From positions 2,108,001 through 2,172,000 of the forward strand of contig JAKJHU010000082.1 of NCBI GenBank assembly GCA_022316685.1: a stretch of 64,000 bases of DNA. The letters run 5' to 3'. Position numbers and translations under genes: made by a program. The notes beneath the pieces are model-generated. The model saw nothing but the letters and a program-made list of their open reading frames with translations, made no database searches and had not been told where the DNA came from. Position 1 is the first letter of the stretch, and each line of letters opens with the position of its first letter. The stretch comes from Progne subis subis (taxonomy: Eukaryota > Chordata > Aves > Passeriformes > Hirundinidae). Below, piece by piece: positions 14,901 to 28,345 of the stretch.

Positions 14901-15220
14901 CTGGGAGGCAGGGAAACAGCCATTATCCCACAGTTTTGATTTTCTATGTATCAAAGCTCTGGAGAGTCAAGGTGGCTGCTGCTGTCATTGATGAGAAAGG
15001 ATTTCAGACATTGCAGGGTGATAAATCAGAAATGATAACCTACAGATAAATGAATCCCCAGAACTCTGGGAAACCAAAATATGAAAGTGGTAATTCACTG
15101 GAAATCAGGAACTGACCCAAAAGCCTGGAATTGGAATCAGCTGGGTGGGATTGGCAGAGGATTTGCCTTCTGAGGGTTTGTTTTCATTGCTGCATGATGG
15201 AATGCACCTGGGGCAGGAAG

Positions 15221-15224
<4 letters not shown>
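11941..15224. other. Intergenic, no gene seen
   Basis: Overlapping short frames at 11,890-12,980 reflect a GC-richer patch. Two homopolymer runs (12,490-12,507 T and 14,428-14,441 A) are present. A 12-bp palindrome, CACACCGGTGTG, lies just to the left at 11,509-11,520. Confidence 0.65.
11967..11978 (-). promoter_or_regulatory. Weaker CTCF-like core
   Basis: On the minus strand, CCACCAGAGGGA matches eleven of twelve CTCF core positions, with A for the final C. It sits in a locally GC-richer segment. Orientation matches the other two CTCF-like sites. Confidence 0.33.

Positions 15225-15275
<51 letters not shown>
15225..15275. repeat. 51-base poly-T run
   Basis: An uninterrupted run of 51 T. 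On the minus strand it could be the poly-A tail of a retroposed RNA lying to the right. I found no polyadenylation signal next to it and no obvious target-site duplication of the left flank, so it may be a simple homopolymer expansion. Confidence 0.9.
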
Positions 15276-15276
<1 letters not shown>

Positions 15277-18200
15277 TCTGGCAATCCAGAGAATCAGCCA
15301 CACCTGAAAACTCTGGCTTGAATTTTTTAGCTGGGATGGCAGTGGTCAGTAGCAGATCAAGATGAAGAGAAGATGTGAGGTTGTGGTTTCAGCCACACGT
15401 TCCTGGGGATTCAGGAGTGAGTCTTTTCTGTAATTTGTCCTTGTTTGACTCGAGAAGTGATTTATAAGAGCAGCATTGTGGGGATTTTTGTGGCAAAGTG
15501 TGCACTGTGCTCTGAAGGTGTTTTGTTGTCTGAAGAGGGCTTTTTTTTGAAGGTGTGTTTTTAATCTCTAATTAAAGCATGGCTGAAAGTACATCTCTAG
15601 AAGAGTAGGATTAAAACTTAGTTAGGTTTTATGAAGTAATTAGAAAGGCATTCATAAAGCCTGTGGCCAGATCAAAAATGCAGTTTTATCCAAAGCACAT
15701 CTGCTGTATCTTTTCTTATTAAAGCACTTTGACCTTCTACTGCTAACAACAGAAGGTTTGGCAGGTGATATGATGTGCTCTAATCACAAAAAAGTAGGAG
15801 AGAGTTGCAATAACGCTGGAGTTCATGGAGTTTTGCTTCCAGAGAGCTTGTTATGATTTTCACTTGTCCCTATAAAAACTTTGCATAGAGAGCAGATTTT
15901 GTGTGAGCTCAGAAAGAAAACAACCTAAATGGTCAGGGGTATGCCCATCTCTTTCTTCCATGGCAAACCTGGGCTTAAGCTTATCTTAAATTTACCAATT
16001 TTTTACCTATTTACCTCTTTTATCTAGATTAGACAGGAGAAAACATTTTATTCTTTGAGACTTGTTTTATTTTTTTTTTTTTTTCTATCAAAGACACTGC
16101 ATTTTCCCACTAGCTTTGCCTCATTAAGTTCCTCCCTAAAGTACCACTGTGGCTGTGAGCAGTTATTTTATGCTTTCTGCAAGCTGGCCAAAGGCAGCCT
16201 TAGCCTGGTGCTAAATGATGCCAGAGGTTGTCCCTGCATCTCCTGTCTGCAGTGTTATCCCAAAATGCAGTTCTCTGCAGAAGGTGGAAGTGGGTCACCT
16301 GGATCTGTGAAAGGAGCAGATGGAATCCCAGGATCTGGAAGGGCAACAGTTGTATGAGATGGTGGACAGGCTTCTGTGAATCTTCTTTAGAGCCTGTGAA
16401 GAAAGGGAGATGATTTTTGTGGTAGGTTTGGTGGGGGTGGGGTTGCTTCCAGCTGTCTCCTACAGAGATCTCATGCTTGGGCTGGTTTTCATCTGTCTCT
16501 GTTCTTGCATGGCCCAACCGGGGACAAAAGTAGAAATTTACCTCCCCAAGTTAGAAAATTAAACACTTCCAGTTAAAAGCAGAAGAGTTATGCGGAGACA
16601 GGTCTGCAGGATAGATTCTTGAGCAGAGCAGTCACAGGTGAGGCATCCTGTACCCTGGCACAGGGCATGGGGCTCTTCCCCTCTGTGCATTGCCAGCACA
16701 GCTGCAGTTATGAGCATGGGTTCTAATCTTTCCTTTATAGTTCAAATCTTTACTAATGACAACTCTCCACTCTATGGGCAGCCCTAAAATTTCCTTTTGG
16801 GACATCTTATAGAGATTCTGAAAGGAATTAAAAGCTATCCTGAACAATCAGATCTTTGATAGAATATTTCCAATGGGAAACCCCAGACTGTAAGACACAC
16901 CTGAAGAAAATGCAGATGGTTTTCAAAAGAAAATGTGGGGTTTATTTTCTTTCTATAAATATAAGATATTAAGCTAAGTAGGACCCTAAACAAGGCAGTA
17001 TTAAGTCATTGCAATCAGGAACACAGTAAATACTGATTTTTCTTTCTTTTGTATTTTTTATGCAAATCTTACACGAGAACTTCGCTTGGCAGCTTAGCTT
17101 TCCATGGGAATGGGGTGTGGTGACAGTACAAAGTCTCCTTGTCTTTTCCAAGTATTTATCTGGCTCAGGGGGTCAAGTGCAGGCCTTAGACAAAAACACA
17201 TACCCACCCTTGTCAAAGCATGGAGGGATGGAGCCCAGCTGTGTGGGGGGGGTTTGCTTCTGCTGCAGAGCCCTCTGCTAAAGGTAAGGGAGAGAAACTA
17301 CTGCTGCTTAAAGGCTTCAAAGACTACAAAAAACTTGGTTTGCTTTAAAACAGTTGCATCTGATTTGACTCTCGTTACATTTTCATTCGTACCCTGGGTT
17401 ACAGGAAATGGCTTGTCTGGCATTCACACTGGAGCAGAGATCTGTGTGGAGACACCTCCAGAAGGGTCTCATCAGCTGTATTTCCCTGGAGCAGGGAGAT
17501 GCTCTCAGTTCATGTCCTGCAGGTCCAGGCTGGCCAAACCACACCTTCCCCTGAGCTCAGGCAGCAGAGGCTCTGAGCAGAGCCTGCAGTAAAAGTGCTC
17601 TTGGTCATGTAGGACTGCTCAAGGGTGGCTTTGACTCCGATTGCAACAGCAGGAAATCAGAGGGACTGAGCATGTTTAGTGTGGGGGATGGTTTGCTTTG
17701 GGTTTCTCCTACCATCTGCTTGATTCCTGTTGTAACCCAGCCTCCTGTCATCTTTTACTGAGAAATGCCCAAAGATGTTCTGGCTGCTATTTTGGTGGTT
17801 ACAGAATTGAGCAGGGTGGGATCTCCTCCACTGCAGGTTTTTGTAGGAGCCAGGGTTGCAGAGACAGCTGTGCTGCAGAGAGAGGTCTCTGCTGTCATTT
17901 TGGAGGTGTCAGCACCAACCTGTGCTTGGGCAGCTGCTCTGTGTCATTCCAGGTGCTGTCAGATTGTCCCCTGAGCAGTGCTCTGCTGTGGGCTGGTGCC
18001 CATTTCCCAAAGTTTCACTCATGGGTAATGGCTGCCTCTTCAAGGATGCTGGTCAGACAGCAGCAGGGGTTGGCAATTCTGCTATCCTGAGAAATCCCAT
18101 CTGGCAGTGGGATGAGCAGACACAGGGTTTTACTCCATTGTTAATAGTTCTTGCAAATGAAACAACCTGCTGGAGAACTTAAAAATCAGTTCCTTGCATT

Positions 18201-21200
18201 TAAAAGAGAATCCTTTCATTTTATTCCTCTGCAGTCAAGGAAGTCAAAATAGTCCCTGCCCTGCTCTCTGCCTTCCAGGCTCTATGTGAATGGAGAGGGA
18301 AGGGCAGGAACTGCTTGAAGCAGACACTAATGGCACCAAAACGTGACAGAACTGACTCTGTTTGAATCCTGTTTGAAGTCCTCCTGCTCTGCCACTGGGA
18401 TGGCTTTCTGCCATCTTCACTCAGATCTAGCTGCAAGCACTGTTTTCCAGCCCTCATCTGTAATTTAGGCACCACCACAAAGGATGTGTGAAAGCAAAAT
18501 AGGAGGGCTGTCCTTCTTCCAGAAGTGATTTCAGATGTGTCTAATTTCCATAATTCATCAGGGAAAGGGGATAAATATGGCTCCAATGCAAAGTGCTTTC
18601 AAAACACAGCACGAGTCTTTGTTAACAGGTGACCACAGGGACATTGATCAGGGTTTGATTTGTTTTGCTGTTGTAGCAATGCTATTCTGTGCTGCCCTCA
18701 ACGCGTTGGGATTTTTTTTTTTTTTCTCTTTTACTTTTTTTTCCCCCCCTTTTTTAAATTAGAGAATCATCTCAGGTATAGACTGCTGAATTAGGAACAC
18801 CTTAGATGCCAAATTCACCAGGATTGTGCTTGTTTCTTTGCCAAAGCATTATCTTATGACTTCCTTTATTTCTACTGATAGATATCTCTGTCTTTGGATG
18901 TGAGCACAGTGGCTTATTAAGATTTTTATTTTTTAAAAAATTATTTATTTAAAAATTAAGATGTTTTCAGAGATTATTTTCTCTGGTTTCAGAAATTAGG
19001 GGTATAATATTTATATGGCAAAATGGCAAGGATTAAGCTTCACTTTTTTGAGATTATCATATTCTTCCAACAACAGGACTTTCACAGAGTTTTCGTTCTA
19101 CGTATTGGGGCAGGTGCATAGGTGTGAAACAAATAAATAATATGGAAAAAAAAATATATAGAGAGAGAATACCTTCTGAGATGGTTATCTTGGACAAAGT
19201 GAATTTCTGTACAGTCTCTGCAACTGCTGAATAAACCCAGGTGCAGAATCCCTTAGAAATTGCTAACCTCTCATTCTGTTCGTGCTTTAATCAAAAACTT
19301 TGGTTGCATATTTGGAGGTGATATCTTATATAGCAGTGATAGAGAATGTGCAGCACTGAATGTTAAATTATTCACACAGGTTTAGAGATAGTTACCTTTA
19401 AAGGACAGTCTGGGTTTATTAAGGCTTTGTTTAGCATCTGGAAGCAGCTCGGGGTGAAGGGAGTTTGTTTTGCCTGCAGCACTGTCATTAACATACAATC
19501 TGTTGGAAAATGTTCTGCTGTTCAAAAATAAATTCCAGCATATAGCTGTGGTGAAGTGGACCTGCATCATTTGTATGCATTCTGAGCTGTTCTCTTGATT
19601 ATTGATTAAGGCACTGTTCTGTGAAAGTCAAGTTTTCAACAGAGTACAGTCATGCTTGCAGGATTTCTTTCATTGGAAAAATACTATGTAAATTTTTCTC
19701 AAGTTTCCAAAGGTGAAACTGCGGCAGCACGTGCTGAAAGGGTTTTCATGGGTGGTCAGTGGGATCTACAGAAGCAGATGAGATAGCTGATTGTGTAAAA
19801 GCCAGAGAGAAAGAGAAAGCAGTTTGAAGGCCTCTTCTACAAGGTGTTACAAATCAGCAGTTTTAGTAAGCGCGTTTGAGCTGGCCTGCAGAAAAAGCTC
19901 AGATTGAAAATAGCAGCAAGGACCCAGGCACAGGCTGAGGTTCAGCCCAGCCAGTGCCTGAACAGGTCATGGAAAAGCTGTGCTGACGGTGCTGAGGAGC
20001 AGGATCCAGGCAGGTTTCGTGCTGTGGATGCCCTTGCTGCGGGCAGGGATGCAGTCCTGCTGCTGCTCCTGCAGCACTGAGAGTTTCAGACCCACTGCAC
20101 ACAGAGGCTCCCACAGGCAGCTGCAAGCCCCTGTCCTTCCTGAGAGTGAGCAGCCCATTTTGCTATTGCTCTGTCTTCCAAGTGATCCAAACTCTTGGGA
20201 AAAAATGGGGTGGATTTTTTCTTTCTTTCATTCACTCTCTTTTGCTTTCTCTGTACTACAGAAAAGGAAGAGAATATTATGAAAGCAGATGTTTCTCATT
20301 TTGGGGGTGTCAAAATTGCTTTTAAAAGTAACTGCAAAGAGTATTTCATATTTTTGCCTTACAAGTCAATCTTCTATCTCTTCCTGCTTTTTTAAACTGT
20401 GAAATACACATCATTGTGTGGACCGAGGTAAAATTTATTAGTTCTTATTTTGCCGAAGCTTCTTATTTTTTTTTTAAACAAGTGTGAGTTTAGTTTTTAA
20501 TTAATTGGTAACTAACCTGTCTGCTGAGGCTCCAAATGATGAGCCAGACCCCCTCAAATCTCACCTTTGAGCAGTCTGATTCACGTGGACAAGCTCACAG
20601 GAGCTATGCAGTAGTCAGCCAGCAGGGAAACCTCTTCCATCTCACATCCGAGTGTGGAGAGGGAAGCAGGGACTGCAGAGGACTGAGGGCTTCCAGCGTG
20701 GTCTGCTGTGCCTCAGGATGCTGCTTTCCTTGGAAGGAAGTCTTTCTGCTGCTTGTCTTGCCAGGGAAGCGCATGCACTTAGCGAATCGTGCCAAATGCT
20801 CGATGCCTTGCAATGATAGCAAACAGCCCTGGGACACGAGCGGGGACGTGGGAGGTGACAGCCAGCCAGGCTGGGTGGTGGCACACACCGTGCTCCTGGC
20901 GACCTGGGCACGTGAGCCCAGGGCACTGCGCTGGGCAGGGAGTTTCCTGGGCACTGCACAGAGCTCCCCACACGTTGTTCGTCCTTCCCCTGGCCCATGG
21001 ACGGCATTGTCTCGTAATCGGTGACAGACACGGGCATGGCTTTCTGCCTCTCGGTCTTGGAGGGGAACCACAATGGAAGGAGAGGAAGGGTTTGCATCAT
21101 TTCTGGAGTTAGACACACCATGGATGGATTAAATAAGATCCAGCCCAGGCACACTGTTGACAGCACTCAGGAAAATTCCCAGGGACGGATTCCAGCCTAT

Positions 21201-23639
21201 CCACCATAACTGCAAACCTAACTGTTAGCAGCTCAAGATGTGTGCAGAACACTGAGCTCTCCTGACTCCTTTATTTGTCCCCAGATGTTTATTTGAAAAA
21301 GCCCTTGCTTCTTGTACAGATGTGGTTCCACATCTTCCTGTGTTAAAGTCAACGTAAGGTTCTAAATAAATCCCTGGTGCAACTGTGAGAACTTCTCTGA
21401 CCTTAGTGACAACTGTGCTGAGCTACAGAGGGTGGTGACTTCACTGGAAACTACAGCAGGAGCAGGAAGCTTGGAAGGAAAAAGGAGGTCTGGTTTTGAG
21501 TTCTTCTCATGTAAACTCAGGGTTGAGTTATCCAGAGGTTCCCCAGAACACTTAATCTGTGTTAATTTCTAACGTGAATTATTTCAAATGAAGGAATCTA
21601 AACTTTGGAAATGAAGTTTCGTAATATGTTGAGACTACTCTGTTGTTTTCCAAGTGTTTAGACAGTGTGCTTAATGGACTTTGCTCACAGCATTGTGTAC
21701 CACAGGCTCTCAGAACCTTAGAAAGAAAGCAGGTACAGGTTCACACACACTTTCTACGTGGCATTCCTGGGGGCTAAGCATAGAAACGTGTGCTTGTTTT
21801 GTTTAGACATGATTTTTATCCACAGGATTTGTGGAATTCTTTCCAGGTGCTGTTCCTCCCCGAGCTTATAGTTGTTGAATTTCAAATATTGGCAATAGAT
21901 GACAGAGTGTCTAATTTCTTTTCAAGGACAATCTGTGCTCTTTCTCCTAGGAAATCCCTGCAAAAAGTTTCAGGGCTATAATCTCCAAAGGTTAAAATCC
22001 AGTGATTTTAACGGGGTTGTGTCAGCAGGGAACTTGCCTGTTGGAATTGGCAGAGCAATGGAGACAGCCTGATGCCAGTAGCTTCTGTTGTTGTCCCTAC
22101 TGAGGGGAATGAGGACATGGATAATCCTCTTCAAAAAGGACTGGGACTCTCTCTGGATTCCCCACACAGAATTTCAGTTTCATGCTGCATCTGTATTTCT
22201 CTGTAGCAAAAAAAAAAAAAAGTCTGAATAACTGAAGTCACTTAAAAAAATAAACTCACACAAAATCACTGGTTGGGATGCAGGAATAGAACACGAGTAG
22301 GGATCGATCAAAGCCTTGGGATCTTGTGTCCCAGAGTTGTTCTCTCTGTCCCTGCTGCAGAAACTCCGTAGATCAGAAACAGCACTTTAAATATCTGTTA
22401 TTCTGCTGTAATACTGGCAGCCTTTTAGGGCCCTCTGAATACCCATGCCTTCCTCTTGGGACAATACAGTGGCCTTTGTTTTATCTCTTTATGAAGTAGT
22501 CCAACTTATTCCTATACAATTTCTAAGAAATAAAACTAGACTGCTGTCCAGGTGAACATATCTGTGTACATCCATGTCAGTTCCTACCTGCAGAAACCCA
22601 AACACAGGTTTTGCATATAGTTTACATGTAGACATATGTACATAAAATCGTACATGCACCTCGTATGGAGAGTTTGTGAATATCCATAATGTGCATGTGT
22701 TTGCCTGTATAAAATACTTGAAAAAATAAATGAGAATATATCTTTGTATGTATTTATTCTGTCATACTGGTAGGTTCTAAGAAGGATAAACCCTGTCAAA
22801 ATACCTCACAAGATGTCTGGAAAAGATGTCTTTTAAACATCTTCAGTGTTCCACAGTACTTGCAGAAAAGCCGATTGAAGTGGTGATCTCACACGAGTGA
22901 TCCAGAAAATTGGAGATACCAGGTATAATCTCCATAAGCTGTCAGATAATATCGGTAAAATCCCACACACTTTCCATGCACATTTGTGTCTGCACTCCTC
23001 CAAACTTCATTCTAAAGACTCAGTCCGTGGCTGCCTAGAGCTTCCCTAGCTTCACTTTTAGTTTTCTTCTGAATACTGAGAGGGTCTAAATGAACTTTGT
23101 CTATGTTAATTGAAATAAAGTGTATTTTTCCCCAGGCCCTAGATGGTTACAGACAACAAACTGATAACCTTTCTTGTAGGAGGGACAGGGCAAAAGATCA
23201 AACAGTGCTTGTCTCCTGTTCCTGTGAGCTAACTGCTGCTGTACAATCCCATGAAAACTCTCAAACCTGTAGCCCCAACCTCTATCAATCTTTCATGAAA
23301 CAGAAGAGTGCAGCAAAACAGCAACTGCAACCTGAGGGCATGGCCAGTGGCTTGATGTGAGTGAAAGGAGGTAGGTTCAGTAATGTTTCTGCTGCCTAGA
23401 AATTATTCATGCCAAATATATTTTCATTAATGTTTATTAAAAAAAAAAAAACCTGAGAAAATGTAAGACTGGGGGCCTTTCAAAAAGCTTCCTTTACTTT
23501 TCTTTTTTATCCCAACTGAACAATATTGAGTTTCTCCAGTTAGAGGCTGGGAGTTGTGTATGCCTATTGCTGCATTTTCTGATAAGCTAAATCTGCTAAT
23601 TGTGGGTAACACTGGGAGAAAATTAAATGCTGCTTCAGT
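15276..23639. other. Intergenic, no gene seen
   Basis: GC-richer patches at about 17.1-18.1 kb and 20.5-21.2 kb give frames up to 174 codons that are open on both strands at once, which argues against coding. The rest is AT-rich with homopolymers. No repeat family is identified. Confidence 0.62.
18712..18755. repeat. Polypyrimidine tract
   Basis: About 44 bases of T and C with a single A, including seven consecutive C residues. This is low-complexity sequence with no gene signal around it. A 14-bp palindrome, ATTTTTTAAAAAAT, lies nearby at 18,928-18,941. Confidence 0.85.
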
Positions 23640-23825
23640 GAGAAATATAAACTCTAGCCACTGACTATATTAGCAAACACTGAATGATAATATGCTCCTG
23701 TGCTAAAGCATCAATTAAGCTTTCAGTAAGGAGTGTTTATTGCAAATCAGGACCACGATTTTGTAATGGAAAAGTACATGAGGCTGTTTCTTTAATTAAT
23801 AGAATAATATAGTTTTGCCTTAAGT
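23640..23825. promoter_or_regulatory. Candidate conserved non-coding element
   Basis: AT-rich, complex (non-repetitive) sequence with AATGATAATATGC, CATCAATTAAGC, TTTATTGCAAATC and TTTAATTAATAG words, resembling homeodomain, POU and C/EBP sites. It is bordered on the right by a poly-A run. Evidence is compositional only. Confidence 0.25.
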
Positions 23826-26800
23826 AAAAAAAAAAAAACCCAAACATATTTGCATATGTTTACTTTTACAGGAGAAACTAAGTGCAAAGTAAGTTTGAAC
23901 AAGCGTGTTCAAGAGGAAAGGAGGTTTTTGTATGAACAGACCAAATTCCTCTAAAAAGTTCTTATTTCTTGAGTTAGCGAGTGACTGTTAGAGAGCAGAG
24001 TCTGGGAAGCACTTGGATGAAACCTTCCCAGAAGGAGGAAGGAGGAGAAAACAGATGCCCGTTTGACTAGAAGCGTGAAAAGTGTGTTCAGGGGGTCAGA
24101 GACTGTCAGGACAGAGAAGAAGATGAGATGCACGGTCTACCAAGACACACCACCTGTCTGAAGCAGCAGAACAGATTGTAAAGCACGGGTGGGGGGGAGA
24201 AAGACATGCTAATACTTAGTACTTAGACAAAGAGTATGGTGCAAGGAGCCAAAATAACAGGCAAGTCAAGCAACTGGGGAGAGAAGGTGAAGTGTTTGAC
24301 AGCTTCTTTGTTCAGCTTAACAGAGACAGAGTGAAATGAGAGTTTACACAGGGGCAGTGCTGCTGAGCTCAGAGGGCTTGTCACAGCTCAGCAGTGCCCA
24401 TCCTGCACAGGTCCATCAGCACCTGTGTGAATGTCATCACTTAGAGCCCTGGCTCTGCCAGGAACCAGGCTTTGCTTCAAACAGTAAAGCTGGAGGTGTT
24501 TGGAAGGCCCCAGTCTCTCTCAGCAGGAATGGTGACTCTCCCAAGCCGGTGTGTGCTCACATTACATTCAGGAGTACAGCTCCAAAGCAGGAGATTTACT
24601 TTTTAATCCATGTGCTGAGGAGTACAGAGCACCTGGTTGAGTTTGTGGAGCTGTGCCTCCAGCGTGAGCTGTGCTAGGCAGGAGGAAGGGCCAGCTCCAG
24701 CCAAGTCACTGCCAGGGAGGCATCGATCATCTGCGGCACACACCACACTGACAGCACTGCCTGGGGACACAGAGAGAGCTTAGGGAAATCGCTTCTCCTT
24801 TTCTGGTTGTCGAAATGTGCCCCCGAGTCTCGTAGGTTCTGTTGCGCGATGAAGATCTGGTTTTGTGGATGACTCCACATTCTTTAAAGGTTCTTTAACT
24901 CCAGTTTAACTGCCTTGCCTGACTGACTGAGGAACTAGCTGATAGCCAGGGTGAACTTTCTGTCTGTTTAAATGCTTGTGGCTGTGGTGTGTAATGTAAT
25001 ACAATGCTGTCCTGGGGGACAGTCGTGGGAAAATGTAAAAACCAATTCCATACGCGGGTTTACAATATTAGAAAGGCAGCTTGATCAGGTTGGGCAGGCT
25101 TGGATTCTTTTTATAGTAGGACAAGTAAAACAAGACTGTTTCTCAAACTCTTTGGATTAAGGTTTTCTTTCACATGAGTAAATATTTATGGAACTTATAT
25201 TTAATGGTTTCTTCACTGCAGAAGGATAGCTTATTTTACTTTTTAATGAGGCTTCTACAAACTGAGACAGCTTGACCCAACTTTTTCCTCATTTAACTAT
25301 GTATACCAGGACAAAGAAAAAAAATTCCAAAATCCACTTCAGTTCTGGTAGTCTCAATCACCTAAAAAGGTTTATATGCATACTTAGGTAGATAGTCATT
25401 CAATTACACACCTGCCTTTTCCTACATAAAGTAAAATTGCATGTTCCCTGTATGCTACAGAAAATACTTTCCCAGAAGTTGCCCAGCCAAGACCAGCTTT
25501 TATTTTATTGTTCTTAAAGAAAGGATGGTGCTCAAGTGTTTCTTTTGCTAAATTATTAGTGATTTACAGGGGGAAATGTAACTTCAGACACTTGAACTCT
25601 AGGGTGGCTAAAGGTCAGCTGTGATGCCAGAGGGGCATGTGGTGCTCTGTGTCCCTGCAAAGGCAGCAGCAGCAGCTCTGGTCCCAGAGCCCTTTCTGTG
25701 CCTGTGAGAGTCCCCTCCAGAGGACCTCAGGCACAGTCTCACATTCTCCCTGCCTGTCAGGAAGCAGTTTGCAGAGCGGTGGGATGTCGGGTCCTGTAAG
25801 GTGTTCCAAGCTACAAGCACACGGACTCTGTCCCAGGGAAAGCATGAAGGAAAGTGTCATGTGGAGGAAATATGGCCGAGTTTGAGCTGTGCTCTTTCAG
25901 AGTGAACAGAAATAATACACAGGATCCTCGCACACTCACTTCCCTAGTTGTGAAAAGTGAAATCAGACATTTGTCTGGAGACAAGAAAGAAAAAACAATC
26001 CTTGGTGCCCTGGGCATGGGACCATTCTGGTCCTGAAAAGCTTTAAGAGGTTCCTCTTCATTCAGTCCCAGTTACTTCTGCCTATCTGAACACAAACTTC
26101 TGCAGCCTCTTCCCAGGCTTCTTGTTCCTGAAACAAAGCCGTTGCCTTTTAGAGCCCTCCAAGCCCCATCCACCATAAGCTTTTCTTTGACCTGCTGGGT
26201 GTGGACAGTTTCCCCAGAGCACAGCTGTCCTGCCCACCCTCTCTTCACCAGACATGGCCAACAATTAAGCTAATTAAGCTATATGCAGGATTAAGTCTAT
26301 AGGGCCAGATTCACAAAAGGACTTTAGGTGTTTGAAATGGGAATTAAGCTGATTATCAGCATATCACTCTCATTATACAGTCTTTGAAACCTTCATAGCC
26401 TTGTGCTTGTGCACATTTCCTCTCGGAAAGTTCCTGTGTGCTCAGAGAGGGAACAGAATTCCCTTTATGCTCTTCCCTCAGTGAGAACTGCCCCAGGGTG
26501 AGTCCTGGGCTGGGGGTAGGCAGCCCCCACTTCACCCATCCAGTCCTCGGGATCCATGAAAAGCTATCTTCCCCACATCCCTGCAATAGGCTCTCCTTGC
26601 TCCATGTCACAGGAAAGCCTGTTTGAACCGTCTCGTTTCACACCTTTATGTACGAAGTCGTCAGAGAACAAAAGACATTTCTGTTTGGAAAGGCTCACAG
26701 AGCTTTTCTTTCATGTGTGACAGATGCTTTCAGAATCCGTTTGAGGGAATCTGCATAATTGATACACAACACCAGTGACCCAGCCTGAATGACTTAAAGT

Positions 26801-26899
26801 CTATTTTCATCTCGGGTGGTTCAGAAGCAGCCAGTGGAATTTGTAAGGCTCCATTAAGATGTTCAGGTCTTCAGGCTCTCTGGCAACGGGGACCATGTG

Positions 26900-27195
26900 A
26901 ATACCTGAGGACAAATACCCTGGGTTTCATTAGCAAGATAAAATCCGCAGGGCGAAACATGGGAAATCAAATGCAATGAGGAAGTGATTGTGAGCTGGTT
27001 ATGCATAATGTCAGCCACAGCGGGCTGAGGAATAATGAAAGGAGGGAAAAATGATGAGCTCTAAACTGCAACAATTGCCCTGTGAGCCTTGACTGCTGCA
27101 AGATATTTCCTTCTCTGTCAGTCCTAGAAAGGCTTAGCAAGCTTTGTAATACAAAGCCAACATGGAAAATCTTTTTGACAATGTACACCATTCAA
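26900..27195. promoter_or_regulatory. Candidate conserved non-coding element
   Basis: The block contains CAAATGCAATGAGG, GGTTATGCATAATGTC (a palindromic TTATGCATAA core), GGAATAATGAAAG and AACAATTGCCC. Dense POU, octamer and SOX-like words in non-repetitive DNA are typical of vertebrate enhancers, but function is not demonstrated. Confidence 0.28.
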
Positions 27196-28199
27196 AGTGT
27201 TGTTTCTGTCAGTTGCATGCTGTACTACCAGCCTATCTTTGGATTTTTATCTTCATCAGGTATAAAGGCACAGCCCAAAATAAGGAGAACTCAAGTGGGT
27301 TAGTCTCATCTTATGGGATGGAAAGTGCTTGAATTGCCCAGGCTGTAAGCTTGGTGATTCTGGTCAAGACTTGTGAAGAGGCTAAAAGTTTCCAAAGGAT
27401 GAGATTTCAATAAAACTATTTTCTTTTAAAGGCATTTTGCAGCTCCTTACTTTGGTTATTAGTGGGTTTCTCTTATTCTCTGATTTATTTTTTTTTCCCC
27501 TCTCATTCCCTGAACCCCATGAATTGCTGCAGTGACCGTGCTTTGGTTTCCAGGGTATGTAGGACTGCAGCCCTCACGGGCTGCTGGAGTTCTGCTTGGG
27601 ATCCACAGCAAAGTCTGGCTACCAGAGGGTCCCCAATAGCAGAGATGTCAGCACTGTTCAGTAGGGGCTGAGTGTTCTGAAAGTGATACATCCAACGGTA
27701 CCATAATCATTTCCAGTACAGTGCATTTAACCCACGTTCAGCTCCCCGAGTCACCACAAATCATAGGATCTCTTGCTCTCTGTGTCACTATGCTCCATTT
27801 AAATTTGGGATAAAGTGTAGTATTTCTTCACCTACCAGGAACTTTGCACTGATAACTTTGTGTTCTAAAATAGCGATCAATATAAGCACTTCCTTTTTCC
27901 AGCCTCCCTGTGCAGTTTAGTGTCTCTGCATGAATGGCTCATGCTGGGCACCCTTGACAGCTGGGCTGCAGGACCAGCTGGCCTGGGGGGAGCATGGCAG
28001 GTCCCAAAGCCCCTGAACGTGCTGTGGCAGCACAGGGATCCTCTCTGTTCTCTGTCAAGTGTCAGCGTGGTGAACGGTGCCAGTCTCCAAGACTTTTTTT
28101 CCCTTTCCCCCTCTAGTTGCAATAATGTTTGCAAACACAGGTGTAGGTTTTCTTCTGTTCCACTTCTCTGTGTAATGACAGAGTAAAGATGTCTCACAG

Positions 28200-28345
28200 A
28201 GAGGCTGCATAAAAAAGCTTGGGGAAGTACAGAAATCACATTAAAAATCCTCATTATCGGTAACCCACAAATAAATTGTCAGCACCATTCAGCCTAACAT
28301 TACAATCACTATAAAGCTTTTTAAGACGCATTTATGCTTACCGAG
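28200..28345. promoter_or_regulatory. Candidate conserved non-coding element
   Basis: CACATTAAAAATCCTCATTATCGG, CATTACAATCAC and AGACGCATTTATGC words in repeat-free AT-rich DNA. A weak, texture-based call. Confidence 0.22.

Noticed and set aside
20536..21166. Overlapping frames of 107-174 codons on both strands
   Set aside because: Mutually overlapping in several frames with no known domain; best explained by a local GC-rich patch.
27619..27630. Plus-strand CTCF-like word CTACCAGAGGGT
   Set aside because: Mismatches at both the second and last core positions.
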